DNA from: Penelope pileata
Taxonomy: Eukaryota; Chordata; Aves; Galliformes; Cracidae
NCBI GenBank assembly: GCA_013396635.1
Contig: WBMW01000577.1
Location: forward strand, 1,381,755 to 1,445,754
Reading direction: 5' to 3'
Length of the DNA stretch: 64,000 bases
Under the pieces are notes generated by a model that worked only from the letters and a program-made list of their open reading frames with translations, had not been told where the DNA came from and made no database searches. Both the position numbers and the translations under genes were made by a program. Below, piece by piece: positions 22,776-35,600 of this stretch. The number at the start of each line of letters is the position of its first letter. The first letter of the stretch is position 1.

Positions 22776-23062
22776 GGTTTACGCCTCCATACCATACAGA
22801 TGAGGACTACGATGACATTTCCAGGAAACCAGGCAATGTTCTGAAGACCCTAGACCCAATCCTTATTACCATCATAGCCATGAGTGCACTTGGGGTGCTC
22901 TTAGGAGCCATTTGTGGAGTTGTCCTGTACTGTGCCTGTTGGCACAATGGGATGTCAGAGAGGAACTTGTCTGCACTGGAGAATTACAATTTTGAACTGG
23001 TTGATGGTGTAAAACTGAAGAAAGATAAACTAAACACACAGAATTCTTACTCGGAAGCATGA
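22776..23062 (+). CDS. NRP1: NRP1 exon 17: stalk, transmembrane helix, cytoplasmic tail
   Basis: This is the last coding exon, 95 codons plus TGA (23060-23062). In order it encodes a short acidic juxtamembrane stretch (PYHTDEDYDDISRKPGN), VLKTLDP, a hydrophobic helix (ILITIIAMSALGVLLGAICG, then VVLYCACW) and a cytoplasmic tail of about 40 residues. The helix contains the GxxxGxxxG pattern known to drive neuropilin transmembrane dimerisation and interaction with plexin. The tail (NGMSERNLSALENYNFELVD, KLKKDKLNTQ) ends SEA, the PDZ ligand that binds GIPC1/synectin. The transmembrane helix and tail are nearly identical to human NRP1. It starts in phase 1 after CTGTTTTAG. Confidence 0.97.
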
Positions 23063-23348
23063 AGGTATAAAGCAACTGGAGAAGTTTCAGAGAATCGGGA
23101 TGGAAGGACATAGCTCGGTCGTGCTGGGGAACTGTTGATCATCTTTTACTGTACAGGCTGAAAAGTGCATTGATGACACTGAGCCAAGCTTTTCTCAGGA
23201 GCTTCAATGAGTGTGTAACCGATAAACATGGACAACAATCTGTGTTAACAATCTGAATCATGTACAGTCTGCTTTTTCTGTTGGTTTTATTTGAAATAAT
23301 CAAATGCTGGTGTTGAGACCAAGTATGATTGACTTCTAGTTCATTTTG

Positions 23349-23374
23349 TCTTTCTTTCTCTCTCTCTCTCTTTT
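23349..23374. repeat. (CT)n pyrimidine tract in the 3'UTR
   Basis: A pure pyrimidine run with about seven CT units lies some 290 bases after the stop. In RNA it could bind PTB-type proteins. Confidence 0.8.
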
Positions 23375-23905
23375 GTTTTCAGTTAAGGGATAATTTTGTT
23401 TTTACTGTGCAAAATCCAAGATGCTGTCACAAAATGTATTCAGTGGGGTCCTTTGGATGGACATGCTGTCTGTAGCTCAGTGCCCAGAAATTATTGGAGT
23501 AACAGCAATTTAGTGGACTCCTGCACCTGTATTTGTGTATAATTGCTCGTGTTGTGCATAGGCAAAGAAGGGTTAGGATGTTTTTGAAAGTACTGCTGCA
23601 TCAGTACCGATATAGTGTGTCAGCTCTGTTTACGAAGCAATACAGTCAAATTTTATTGATGTTTTTCAGTGTTGTACTAAATTTTGTGCTTGTGACTCCA
23701 TAAAAGAGTAAGTGCCATCATCAGACACAACCGGTAACCGAGTATACTGCCTAAAATCTAAACAAAAAAGTCCTTGGCACTGGCTAGTGTATGTCCTCTC
23801 AAGTGCCTTTTTGTTTGTACTGCTTCTCATTGTGTTAACATTGACTACAGCTCTGCTTCTCTCCAGTTATGCCCTTGTCTTTAATCATATTCTGATGGCT
23901 CACTG

Positions 23906-23911
23906 AATAAA
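23906..23911 (+). promoter_or_regulatory. NRP1: Proximal polyadenylation signal candidate
   Basis: AATAAA in the context CACTGAATAAAAG. Use here would give a short 3'UTR without the distal AU-rich block. Confidence 0.45.
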
Positions 23912-26479
23912 AGAAAAGTATATTTTAGTGTAAGAAAGTAGCCTCGGCAAGGCAAGGGCTAATCAAATTTGACCACCTGGCTCGATTGTTCTGCTTTCTA
24001 TATTTCAACTTCATGTCTCTTGACCCTTTTGTATAAAGCTGCAATATCCCCTTTTATTGTTCTTTCATATAGAATGTATTTTCAAATGTAAAATCTCTCT
24101 ACCTTTCTCTTCTTGCTCTCTCTTTGTCTCTCTGAGTAGATTGCATAAACATTTGCCATTGCCAAGGAAAGAAAACTGCAGCTTTAACTTGCTGGTAATG
24201 GCAAAAGATTTTATTAGAGTTTGTGTTAAAAAATAAGGGAAAATTCTTAACTTTACCCTCCAAAGTCGAACTTTGGGTTTCTTCTTAATGGCATAAAGTG
24301 ACAGTATCTTTTTTCCTGAAGTCATGAAACATGTCTTTTATCCTGAACGACTTGCCTGTTAATTACACTAGGGAAAATGAATCCCTCACTGAAAAGATTG
24401 CCTTTAAAACGAGAAACTTTCCTTCTCCTGCCCCTACCTGAACCAGAGTTCTGTTCTCTAGGTAAACCTGCATTTTCATGCTAATCAATGCTAATTGGGC
24501 TTGCACATGGGTACTGAGGGCAGAAAAAAATCCCACAGTGTATGTAGGAGATGTTCTTACTGCTCTATTATGTCCTACTGGCATTTCCATTTGACCAGAA
24601 GTGGAGACAGTGATAGATTCAGTGAGCTGAGCTAATTTAAGCTGTCGGTAAAATGTACTCAACAATTAAGTGGCAGTTTTTAATATCTCAGGACAAATAT
24701 TGAAAAAATAATATCCAACAGCTTATGCAGCCTGTCCAACAAGAGCATGCTGTGCTCAGGGGAGCACAGGAGGAGCTCTGGGGCTGGAGGGGTCACTCCC
24801 CTCTGCCTGGGTGAGGGCAGCCCCAAGCTGCCTATAGTGATCAGGACACAGCACAGCCAGTGCTGCGGGGCTTCAACTCATGCAAACCTGGAGAAAGGAC
24901 CATTCTGCAAAGTGCTGCACTCCCATTTTTGCCCATTGGATTCCCTCCATAGAGCCAGAAAAGAGATCGTGACTTTCAGAGTTAATCTTTTCCAAAATTT
25001 GATTTTGTAGTTGAGCAATGAAATATCCTGCCCAGGATTAGGACTACAGTAGGGATAATTCAGCGTTGAATTCCTAGAGCAACAGAATCCACCTGTGTTT
25101 ATCAATTAAATGCTTTAAAGCATACCATGTAACCAATAGTAATCGCAAAACAGAAATTACTCACAAAGCAGAAAATCCTGTGGAAAATCCAATACTAACC
25201 TAGAAAATGGAAAAGAGGGAGGGAGACCAAAGGTAAAAAAATATGCGTTAGGTAGCTGAAAATATTTTAGAGGAAGACTCCATAGAAAAACAGTGGACAG
25301 TTGCCACTTAAAATTATTCCCAAAAGCAGAGACTATAGTGAATATTCTAACACACACTTCAGGTCATCACACCTTTGCCTAAAATGGAAGAGTTACCTCC
25401 CCAGGCTCTAGGCCTCAGGTCCTCCAGAAGGTGAGACAGAGCACCTACAGCCTGAAAGTTAAGCCCAAAAGTTAGACAATGAAATAGCCTAAATGGTAAG
25501 CTCACCTTGGCAGAGGTGGGATTTTCATTTATAACTAACAGCATAAGTTGACCATCGTGGCATTGCAGCAGCTAGTTAATTAACCCAAAGAAAAGAAAGG
25601 ATTTTTCAAAACTATTTTCAGAACACCACCATGTGATTTAGTTGTGTTAGAATCTGCTCTCCTCAGCTCAAAACACTTCTCGTCCACTAGCCTGACTGAG
25701 AGTTACCATTATACATCGCCTGGAAGAGAAAATCCCACTGGGGAGCCCAGGCCCAAAATTTTTGAAACATCCCCGTGGATTTGAATAGATTCTGGACCAG
25801 CTCTTGGTCTTGGTCTGTTTGAACAGTAAAGCTGGTGGTTGTTTGTGGTTGTTTGTTTTCTTTTTCTTTATTCTTTTAACATACTGAGAATTGTAAACAG
25901 AAAAAGAATTCTATCTCCTTTGTGGTCTTCAGACATTACTATGATAATGAGGATCTAGCACTGAAGGTTTGATTTCTCTGAAGGTAATAGAATGAAAGTT
26001 GCCCTTCAAAAAAGGAAAAATGATACTGCGACTTTACATTGAAAAGTATCTTGCACTGATAAATATATTTAAAAAAATATATGTTTATAAAGTTATTAAT
26101 TTGTAAAGGCAGTGTTACAAAATGTTCAGTTTATATTGTTTTAGATTGTTTCATAATTTTTAAAGTGTAAAATAACATATTTTTTTCTTTATTGAAAAAC
26201 TATAAAATCTTCTGTAGTAAAATGATTTCATTTTACTGGTATATTATTGCTTCATGTTTTGTACCATCATAAAACTTTGTGCAAATTTTTTTTACAGAAA
26301 TTTTTATTTTCTATGACAATGACACTTGTAAATTGTTGTTTCAAAATGAACAGCGAAGCCTTAACTTTAAATGACATTTGTATTCTCAGACACTGAGTAG
26401 CATAAAAAAAAATCACATAGAACTGAACTGTAACTTAAATTTCCAAACTATGACTACTACATTCCAAAGAAACAGTTGA

Positions 26480-26485
26480 ATTAAA
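26480..26485 (+). promoter_or_regulatory. NRP1: Distal polyadenylation signal candidate 1
   Basis: ATTAAA in GTTGAATTAAACATTTTC, at the end of the AU-rich 3' block. Confidence 0.45.
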
Positions 26486-26628
26486 CATTTTCATAAAATA
26501 TCCCATACCTGATGTATTTTATTATACCAAAATGGATTTGTTTTATTAAATGTCTGTTTTTCTTTAGAATCTTGCAACAAGCACAATGTTTTAATCATGA
26601 TTAAATTTGTTTGAAGGCAATTAGTTAG

Positions 26629-26634
26629 AATAAA
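26629..26634 (+). promoter_or_regulatory. NRP1: Distal polyadenylation signal candidate 2
   Basis: AATAAA in TTAGAATAAAATTTAGG, the last canonical hexamer before the sequence loses its AU-rich UTR character. Confidence 0.45.
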
Positions 26635-26640
26635 ATTTAG

Positions 26641-29600
26641 GATATACCTCGTTAGCTTTAGGGTGGTATTTACCAGACCTTCCTAAACTTAACTCCTAGT
26701 CTGATCTGGTTGTCTTACCTCTCCCTATACACAGTGGACAGACAGACACCTCTGGAGGGCAATTCATTGTTTAGGATGGTTTTAACACTGCAGTTTTAAT
26801 ATCAAGCACCCTGCACACTAAAGTTTGTCAAATCCTTCCTTTATTTTGCACATAGGAGCGATGCACATGTCAGTATGTCATGAGACTGAGTGCTCATGGA
26901 CAGACGGTTTACTTCAGCTTCTTTACTATTCCTGAGAAGAATGCTGTACTTATTACTATATTTGTAATGACTGTGACACTTGAAGAGAAAATATCAAATG
27001 TTCCCTCCTTGAGAGAGCAGCATTTTGGGTACCTGGTTAAAATATGAGATGGCACTACAGCAATGCTTCTGAGCAAAGCTCTGCTTTGTGATCACAGTGG
27101 GGATTGCTCAAAAGATAGCTGTGAAAGTTATTGTTCATATAATTGCTAAACCCAAATTCCTTAGCAGTGCACTTCATTGCTTTCTGTTTGTCTTTCTGAT
27201 ACTTAGCCACGGGGCATCTTGAGGGAACATAAAAACCAATTTAATTCATTAGCAAAAAAAAAAGGAATCTATAAAGTGAATCCATTGAGAATGAAGTTGA
27301 GAAAAGAGACAAGTATTTCAAGTCAAAAAATTCTCTTTCTTCATTTAGGGGACATTGATTAGTCTAGAAACTAATACTTTGCATTAAACCTTCTGTTTTC
27401 CACACTTAATAGACCTCATGGAGGAAAGAAAGAAATAGTACAATGGGCTCTGGTATTCCAACCCACCTGTGCAGAGCTGACACTTGCATTTCAGAACATA
27501 ACTTGTAAACCTTAAAGAAAATGATGAGCAGATGGAAAAAAATGGATGGGTCAGCTAAAGAAAAAGTCGAAAGTGCATCACTCTGAGGCTCAAATAGACT
27601 CTGAGGTCGCAGTCTGCAGAAAGGATCTTGAGTAGAAACAGGCAAACACTGCTATTATTTTACCAATCAAACATGCCAATCCTAAACCAGCAACCACGTA
27701 GCCACAGTGCTGGACCCAGACCCATTTCCTTGCCTTCCAACAGGATGTAAAACACAATTACACAGCAAAAGGCAGGTGCACAGGAGAGGCAGGGCGGCCT
27801 GGTTGGCATATGGATAGGCAGGGCCCGCTGGCTTCACAGGAAGGACAGCAGGGCCCACCTGCACAACTGCCTGCAGGGCTGAAGCTCCCAACCCCAGAGG
27901 AAATATCTCCCAACCCTCAGCGTTTTTCAAGGCGTGTGAGGACTTAACGGGGGCATACTATTAGAGTTCTAAACTTGATTCCTGTATGTCTTTTCTTACG
28001 TGCAATTAGTCCATTTCTAATTCAGTTCTCCTAATTTGCTTTCCCAAAGTCAAATGTCGAATTTGCTTTTGATTTTCAGATCACTGGTAAATTTGCTGAG
28101 ATGTTAGATCCCAGAAGTAATTCCCTTCCCATTCCTTAATTATCCTGTCCTTTGCAATGCATTAAGCCTAACAGCATATTGGTTCAAGCAACATTAATTT
28201 ATTAGAGCTTTAATTCCTTTTCTTTATTCCATTTTATGCATCAAGTCACCCGTAACCACAATTTTACCTACAAGTGTTCGTTAAATTATAACAAAGCGTA
28301 TCTTAATTTTTTTGCCATGTGATACTTTGTATCATTGTTTTATTTGCCCATTAGTTTTCCTGTAGACCCTAATTGCTTTTCTACAGTAGGTCAGTTCCCT
28401 ATATACTCTTCTGTTCTCATAGTTACACACAATCAAACTCTAATATTATCACCTAAAGACTGATGGTGTCCCAATGTTTATAACTGAAAATCTCATTAAA
28501 AAATCCTCTGGCATTTTTCACAGATGGATGGATTCTTACCATGTGTCCAAACCTAATTTCACCTTCAATAATCATATTCTTCTATTTAAATTTACATTGT
28601 TTTTATTCATCTCAGGCATTTAATTCATGTATCTGTCACTGTACAGCATCACTCTGCGGCATCTCTGTGCTTTGCTAGACAGTTGTATTTCCACCCTGGG
28701 TGAGGTGGATCCTATTGAAAAAGGAATTACAGCATTACTGGAGTGCCACTGGTACCAGAGAGAGAGGTCAGGTGCTGCTCTCAAGGGGAGAAGGCAAGGA
28801 GGAGGTTTGGCAGGTGTTGTCATAACACAGACTGAAGGATTTAATGATAAAAGGATGGAGGATGAAGGGCTTGCCTGAGGAAACAAGTATTTCAGGTGAT
28901 AGGAGCTGCAAAGAGGATCACCAAAAAACTCCTGTGTTCAGTCCTCAGTTCCTCATTTTTTTCCCCTGCAAAAAAAACAGAAGTTCAAAAAAAGTTCTGC
29001 ATCACAGAAATCTCTCAAACAGCCATCCTGCGCTTTTAATTCCTCATGCACAGAGGAAAGTAATGGAACCAACACATCTTTTAGCTGAACATAAACAGTG
29101 AACTTCTGCTCTCGAAGAGTCAAACAGGTGCAGATGGGTCTTTGGAGACCCAGTTAGCATCTCAGGACTACAAGATATTTCATGAATCATTTTCATCTTG
29201 AGCACCTTTACTTCTCTTTCCTCTGTAACAAGTTGCTCTATGCCATTTGTTTCAGAAATGAATTGCTCTGGTAGTATGTTTTATGATTTCTTACCGTTGA
29301 TATATATATATTTAAGTGCAATTTTTGCTTCCCTCCCTGCCCAAACATTATGTATTTCTAAGGCATGTATAGCACGAAACAACTCCATTCAGCACCATGC
29401 ATACTCTGTTTCAGAAGAGAGAAGAGCCCACCTCATCCCACCCTTCCTTTTCTACATCCCTACCAGGGCTGTCAGCTCCGTGTCAGGGGCCCAGACAGTA
29501 AATCTTTAATAAGTTATTTACCTTGCAAGAGGCTTCACTGTTTTCAAGATCATGACTGATGTATTTGTATTAATCCATTAATTAAATATTGATACCAATC

Positions 29601-32600
29601 TTTCTGCTTAATATTTACTTACCACCTTCATAACTGTTAGCATAGTAGAGAGGGTCACTCTCCTTTTGCCTTCAGAAACTCCCAACTAAACCCCAGTCTT
29701 TTATCTTTCTCTCCTTTTAACCTTCTAATCTGACTGAGTTTCCCATAGCTCTATTAGTGATGAAAAAAATATGAAAAAAATAAAATGGAAACCTAGTTGT
29801 GAGACTGAAAGAATCCATTGAATACGTAGAAAAAATAAATTTATTTTGAAATGCATTTTTGTGGAATAAAAAGCAAAGGCATCAGGCTGCTCAGAGGTGG
29901 TGTTTGAGGTGGCAGGGAAGCAGTAAGGAGGCAGCTACTGGAGGTGACCAACAACTCTCTTGTAATGGCTGGAAAGGCTTAATGACACTGCTAAGTCATG
30001 GGAGCACAGGGCTACCAAAGTAGGCAGGATAGGAAGATACTGGTTTACTCCAAGCATAGTTGGAAAAACAAGAAAAGCAGGAAAATGCTTACTTATAAGA
30101 GTAGCTCAGAAAAGACTTTCTTCTAGATCTAGGGTCTCTCAATCAGTCCTCGGAAGGCAAAACTAGGAATGAACTCAACAATTCAGTACTGCCTATAGCT
30201 CATGCTGACTAATTCATGTCCTGCAGTTAACAAGCAGCTCTGAGACAAGGAGAAGCCACTTGCTACCATCCTTTGTGTGAAAGGTTTCTGACCCTTAACG
30301 CCAATTCCATTGCATGTCCTTCAAATGGTCACATGCAGGAAGCGATACCACTTTGCACCCATTGCCCACATTCTGAAATGTATAAAAAATCTTTTTTTTT
30401 TTGTAGGCCATATTGGCTCCCTTTTGCATTTCTTTGGCCTTTCCTATCGTTCTTAAGGCAATATTAGTGAAATAAGCCGTGTTCCTCCAGACGCTGCCTT
30501 GCACAGCACAGCATGCTCCAGCTCCTGTTTTTCAGCGTAGGAAGCCCCATGTGGGACCACACCTCCAATTTGCTCATCTGATGCTGCTCTGCTGCCTGAG
30601 CCCTTCGTGGCCTTCTGATTGTTTTGCATCACTCTCCTGCTTGTAGCAGGGGGTCACTGAAAGTTCACTTGAAATTTAGACTATTTCATGCCATATTATG
30701 TAGACAACCAAGGATCATCTTTGCTACTTTTAACGTCTTTTCACAATCTATTCCCTTTTCTTCATGCATACTGAGGTCTTAAAGTGGTCAACTTAAATCC
30801 ATATAACTTGATAAAGTGGTTGAATTATTGCCACTGAATTGTAGGCCATTATCTACAATTAGTTTATGGCTCTTAATAGCTATTATTGCAGAAGATGGAT
30901 TTTTCTATAGTATAAGTGTCATACCAAAGATCCTGTTAGTACTCTTGCTTATGAAAACTTAAGTGGTAGCTGCTTTCTGGAAAAGATCAGGTTACTCTCC
31001 AAGCTGAAATAAGCTGGTACCAGCTAATTACTCTGGGTGATAAATAGGTTATGTACTTTATGAGGACTCTTTGGTTCTTCTTTGCTATTCATTGTATGTA
31101 GTAATGTAGGTGTGCACAGCACTAGATAGCCAGACCAAAGAAATGCTGTGAAGGTGTCACCATTTAGTTTAAGGGAAAAATACCAAAGGTCTGTCTGCCA
31201 CAGAAGACATACAGTAACTTGTTTCAGAGTAACAGCTTTTCTTTTTCTGTTTATAGAATTATGGTGGTTAGAACACTTAGAATAAGTGTGTGTCTTTTCA
31301 ATGAAAAAAACTGTGGATTTATGAATCTCCTTGAGGTAGTGCCTTCTGATGAAGGACATGAAGGAGCAGGGAGTGGAGGCAGAGTAGATGAGGTCATGAA
31401 CTTCATTTTACTTCTCATCATGAGTAATAGTGCTAAACTGATAGTCAGTCAGATCCCTCATTTTCTTTAATTTAACGCTATTCTTCTTGCTCCTTGCATT
31501 ACTGACCCCACATTATAACTGAGCCATGTGTTTTATTACAATGCTAAGCACTGCTTTAAATGCACAAGAAGATTTCACTGCTTTTTATACTGCACAGTTA
31601 TGTGTGGTGAGTTTTGTTCTTTTCATATAAAGAACCATCTCAGAGCTAACAACTTGTATTACTTTAATCAAGTCTCATTTCACATAGGTTGTGAACTTTA
31701 ATACAGACTGCCATCTCTTTTGAGTTTCAAATATAAGGCGCAGCTCAGCACAAGTCTGACCTTTGTGGTTTCATCTCGGCACATACTTGCTGAAGGCACT
31801 TCATTAGATACCAGTGGTGATAAAGCTTTCAGCCTTTTTACTAGCTTTCCTTGGAGCTGCTGCTGATTACCAACAGATACATTTTAGCCAGTAACACATT
31901 GTCTGTGTATTACATATAGTGAGCACACATATATACGTAACTCTTGAGATGCAGCAGAAGGTGAAGAAGCTCTAGATGTACTAGAATCTAGGATTTGCCT
32001 AAAAGTAAAGGTATGTATGATTATTAAACACATGTAGGTTTTAGCCAGGTTTGGGACTTCCTTGTGAAAGTGCAATGCACTTAGAAATGCAAAGAGCATC
32101 TCCACAGGCAGAATTATTTTCAGACTGCTCTGCTGTTGCTCTCTTATCTCACTTCCTAGCTCAGATTTTGCAGGCTAAGAAGAGGATCTTTAATATTCAG
32201 CAACTACTTACCTCTACTACTTTATGGATACAATATATTTTTTAACTAAAGCAATTTGTATTTAATGTTTATATTATGACAGTGCCTGTGATACAACAAA
32301 ATTAGGATCCCATCGTGCAAAATGACATAAATAGATACAGAAAATGTACATTCCCACTTCACAGACAGGAACAGTAATGTGGCTGTCATGAGGAAAGATG
32401 ATTCTGAAGTGAGTGTCTTCACCAAACACCTTCAATGCCAGCTCTCCCTTTTGTGTTTTCCAGAGCTGTTGCTGTTTTTTATGGTCAATGCATCAAAAGA
32501 ATGCAATGCTACTACAAGTGTGGTTGACCACATGAAAGCTAATTGACAAGCTTTGAAGACTAGCATTCAGCTTATCTACCACTGGCTAAGTGGGACATCA

Positions 32601-35600
32601 TACCCAAAGCCTGTCACAGCCACAGTTACAGACACCTACCTCGGAATGGGGTGAATTTTCCTCTCGTAGTATCACTTTCTCCTGTCTATAGAACAATCTG
32701 GACTATATTTCACTTAGGGACTATGTTTTAGATGGGTAAAATGAAACGGATAAAATTTCCCAGCTATTTCTAATTATGAACAAACTAGTGCTGGCTTTCT
32801 ATGGTTTTCCTGGGGGCAAAGATTAGAATTGCTTTGACTGATTTTGATCACAGTTGGCTTTGACATCTTATAGCATTGGTACACTTGCTACTGTGCTAGC
32901 TGAAGTGAAACTTCACTGTTTAGTTTGTAGTTGGATTCTCAAAACCCATTGGTTTAACTTCAGATCTGGAGGCAAATAAGTAGTGTGAAGGTAGGTAGGA
33001 TGCCTTTATAACTGTGTCATCCTTTACTATCTATAGAATTAAAATATGCCTTGAAGAAGTCTTATCCTGCCCTTATACTTAGGCAGACTCGGGTTTGATT
33101 GTGCCTTTATTCAAGATCTAGAACTGAGAATTAAAGCTGAACTTTTATAGGCTTCTTTGAATATGCTTTTTAGATTGGTTTTGTCCCAGCTGCTACAAGC
33201 TAATTATTCTGCATTCCTACAGTGCTGCAGTTTAGATTGATTGTTGCCTACCGCACAGTCATCTATTCATTTTCTCACTTCCTCTTCTTCTGTTTTGGTT
33301 TCATTCTGATCTGTATGTATAACTTTACACAAAGCTGAGGGTTTTTTTCTTCTTAGAGATTTGATCTACTTACAATTTTATTATCTTGTACTCCTTCTGA
33401 ATCCTTGAATGAAAAGCATGTATTTCTGAAGTGCAACGCTCTGCTCTCTCTAGGAAATCTCAAACTTCTGCAACATATAGTTATATTTTATAACTTGCCA
33501 TACATTTCAAACCATTATACTAGATGGTTTCCTGAGTATTTTTCTCAGCAAGAAACACACTTATGTCAATGACAGGCTGTATGAAAAATGACCCAAAATC
33601 CGTCTGCTTTTCATACAGGAGTCCTAGTGAACATATTAATGAAACCTGACAGAACCTTGAAATGACCTGGAAGAAACTATCAGAAGTGTTATTAAGGAGT
33701 GCTACAGATTATGTTATTGACACCAATATGCTTGCAGTGAACCTCAAGGTCTTTTCTGATTACCTTTGGTAGGAAAATCCATAGTTCTTATCTGAATATG
33801 CATTATCTGAATAGACATTTTAACGAAATGGTTGCGTCTTCCTTCTTTTTGTCTTTATGTAGGCAAACAGAACTCCAGCATATGCCATGTTAATCACCAT
33901 CTTCATGAATTTTGTTCTAGTTTTTTAGTGCTTGCTACACCAGAGAGACAGAGGCATCCATATTACTTCCATGCCACTTTACAATAGATTTAAAAGTCTC
34001 AAAGTGTCAAAGAGTTTTGATTTTCATTTCTTCTGAGGCCATTTTCTCCATCTTCATTATGCAGCATGAATATAAGGATTCAATCTGTCTCTCTTCAATC
34101 ATTCTAAAAAATACCTTTTTCTTTTATAATTATTGCCACAGGCCAGTGCAAGTTCTAAAGCAAATATAAATGCATGCACAAGACAGCTGTGATCCCTAAG
34201 GTGCATATGTTATCAAATGACTGAAAGATATTGTATAAACAAAATACATAAATGATAGATAAGTGGGAACTGGATCATCATTTCCAAGTCCTTTAAATAG
34301 GAGTGACCTGACATCTCAAAATATGTTAACCTACGTTGAAGCTGAGGAAAGCACTGTGCAATCAAAATACCTCTGCTCTTCCTGCTAGTGGTGCAGACAG
34401 ACTCAGTTCTACACGTCTTCTTCAAGTCAAATAGCTCAGAAAATCAGATGGAGCTTTGCAAGAAGGAGAACGGTCCAGAGCCACTGTCCACTGTTGCCAG
34501 CCGAAAAACAATGTGAATGTTTTAGAGGACTGTTAGAAGATAATAATAAGTGCTACAATAAAAAGAAGACTGTAGACAAACTAGAAAAATGCAAAGAAAT
34601 GTTAACCAATTACAGAAGTAGAGACAACTGGTCATTAGTAATTCACACAGACTTTCAAATATGAAATAAATGTCATCAACTTTTGCACAGAACACAATTT
34701 TAGCTTTTAACATTACAGTTTATATATAGCTCCCAGCACTGAAACTATTTTGATATTAAATCCAGCATGATAGCTGATGTCACTGTACAAAAACCAGGGC
34801 CTGTAAGTTCAGAATGTACATTCAGAATGTAAGAAAAACCCAGATGGCAAGTTTCAAATAACTACTGTTGCTAACAAACATATAAAGACAGTTTTTTATG
34901 TCATTTCCTAAACTTAGTAGCTCCTCATTCTCCAAGCAGCTGAAGTAACTTCTGATTTCTTGGCACGTTGTTTGGTGCATAATGGCATGCAGATATTGGT
35001 TCACCTTAGGCACCTAACTCATTGAGCTCATTCAACATCCAATTCAGCTGTTCTGAATTATTGTCTGCAAGAGCATATTTCTCTCAATACAAATGAAATG
35101 GTAGAAGTCTTCTCGTCTCCTTTCCCCCAAAGCAGTTCCAATGCTCTACTCCTGCTGCAAATTACTATTCAGTATAAGCCAAAGTCTAAAGAACTTGCTG
35201 GCTTGTTTGCTATTGGCAAACAAGTCATGATCAGACAGGAGTTATTCACATTTTTAGATCTCTTCTGCTCTTAATTTCACTGTAAGGAATGAAAACAGCA
35301 GCAATTGATTAACATGCATATAGAATCCATCCAAGATTTTTGACCCAAGAACCTGGCAGCCATCAAGTGCAGGAGAATAAATAAGCAATATTTTAAAATG
35401 CATCTGTAAGGCTTGGCAGCATCTCAATATTCCACACACAACAAAACTGTATGACTGTAAAATATATTTGATGGCCATTGGTAGTGACAGGACTTGTCTT
35501 TTTAAATTCCATCTCATCTCTAGAGTAATTGAACTCTGGTGCAGCTGTTAGAAGCTCGAGTTCAGCTTTCTGATACATCATTATTATTTGATTGTAAACC

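Larger units (their letters stand above)
1..26640 (+). other. NRP1: NRP1 gene, 3' part (introns, eight coding exons, 3'UTR)
   Basis: This is the 3' part of neuropilin-1, a single-pass co-receptor for class 3 semaphorins and VEGF. Eight exons (145, 105, 60, 138, 272, 94, 57 and 287 bp including the stop) sum to 1158 bases, or 385 codons plus TGA. All boundaries are AG/GT and all phases agree. The joined product aligns without gaps in the recognisable motifs to the C-terminal 386 or so residues of human NRP1 (recalled family knowledge). Exon numbers 10-17 are assigned by analogy with the human gene. The a1, a2, b1 and most b2 exons and the promoter lie upstream of the window. The end at about 26.64 kb is inferred from polyadenylation signals and is approximate. 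Confidence 0.93.
23063..26640 (+). other. NRP1: NRP1 3'UTR (approximate end)
   Basis: No gene signal follows the stop. The terminal 600 or so bases (about 25990-26640) are strongly AU-rich, with several ATTTA/TATTTA-like motifs, and resemble the conserved end of mammalian NRP1 3'UTRs as I recall it. Polyadenylation candidates are AATAAA at 23906 (proximal), ATTAAA at 25105, ATTAAA at 26480 and AATAAA at 26629 (distal). The UTR would be about 0.85 kb or 3.4-3.6 kb long depending on the site. The distal end is favoured because the AU-rich block looks transcribed and regulatory, but cDNA evidence is lacking. Confidence 0.65.

Noticed and set aside
23712..23906. 64-codon ORF in the NRP1 3'UTR with a hydrophobic C-terminal half
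   Set aside because: Lies within the 3'UTR. The hydrophobicity reflects T-rich sequence, and there is no evidence of translation.
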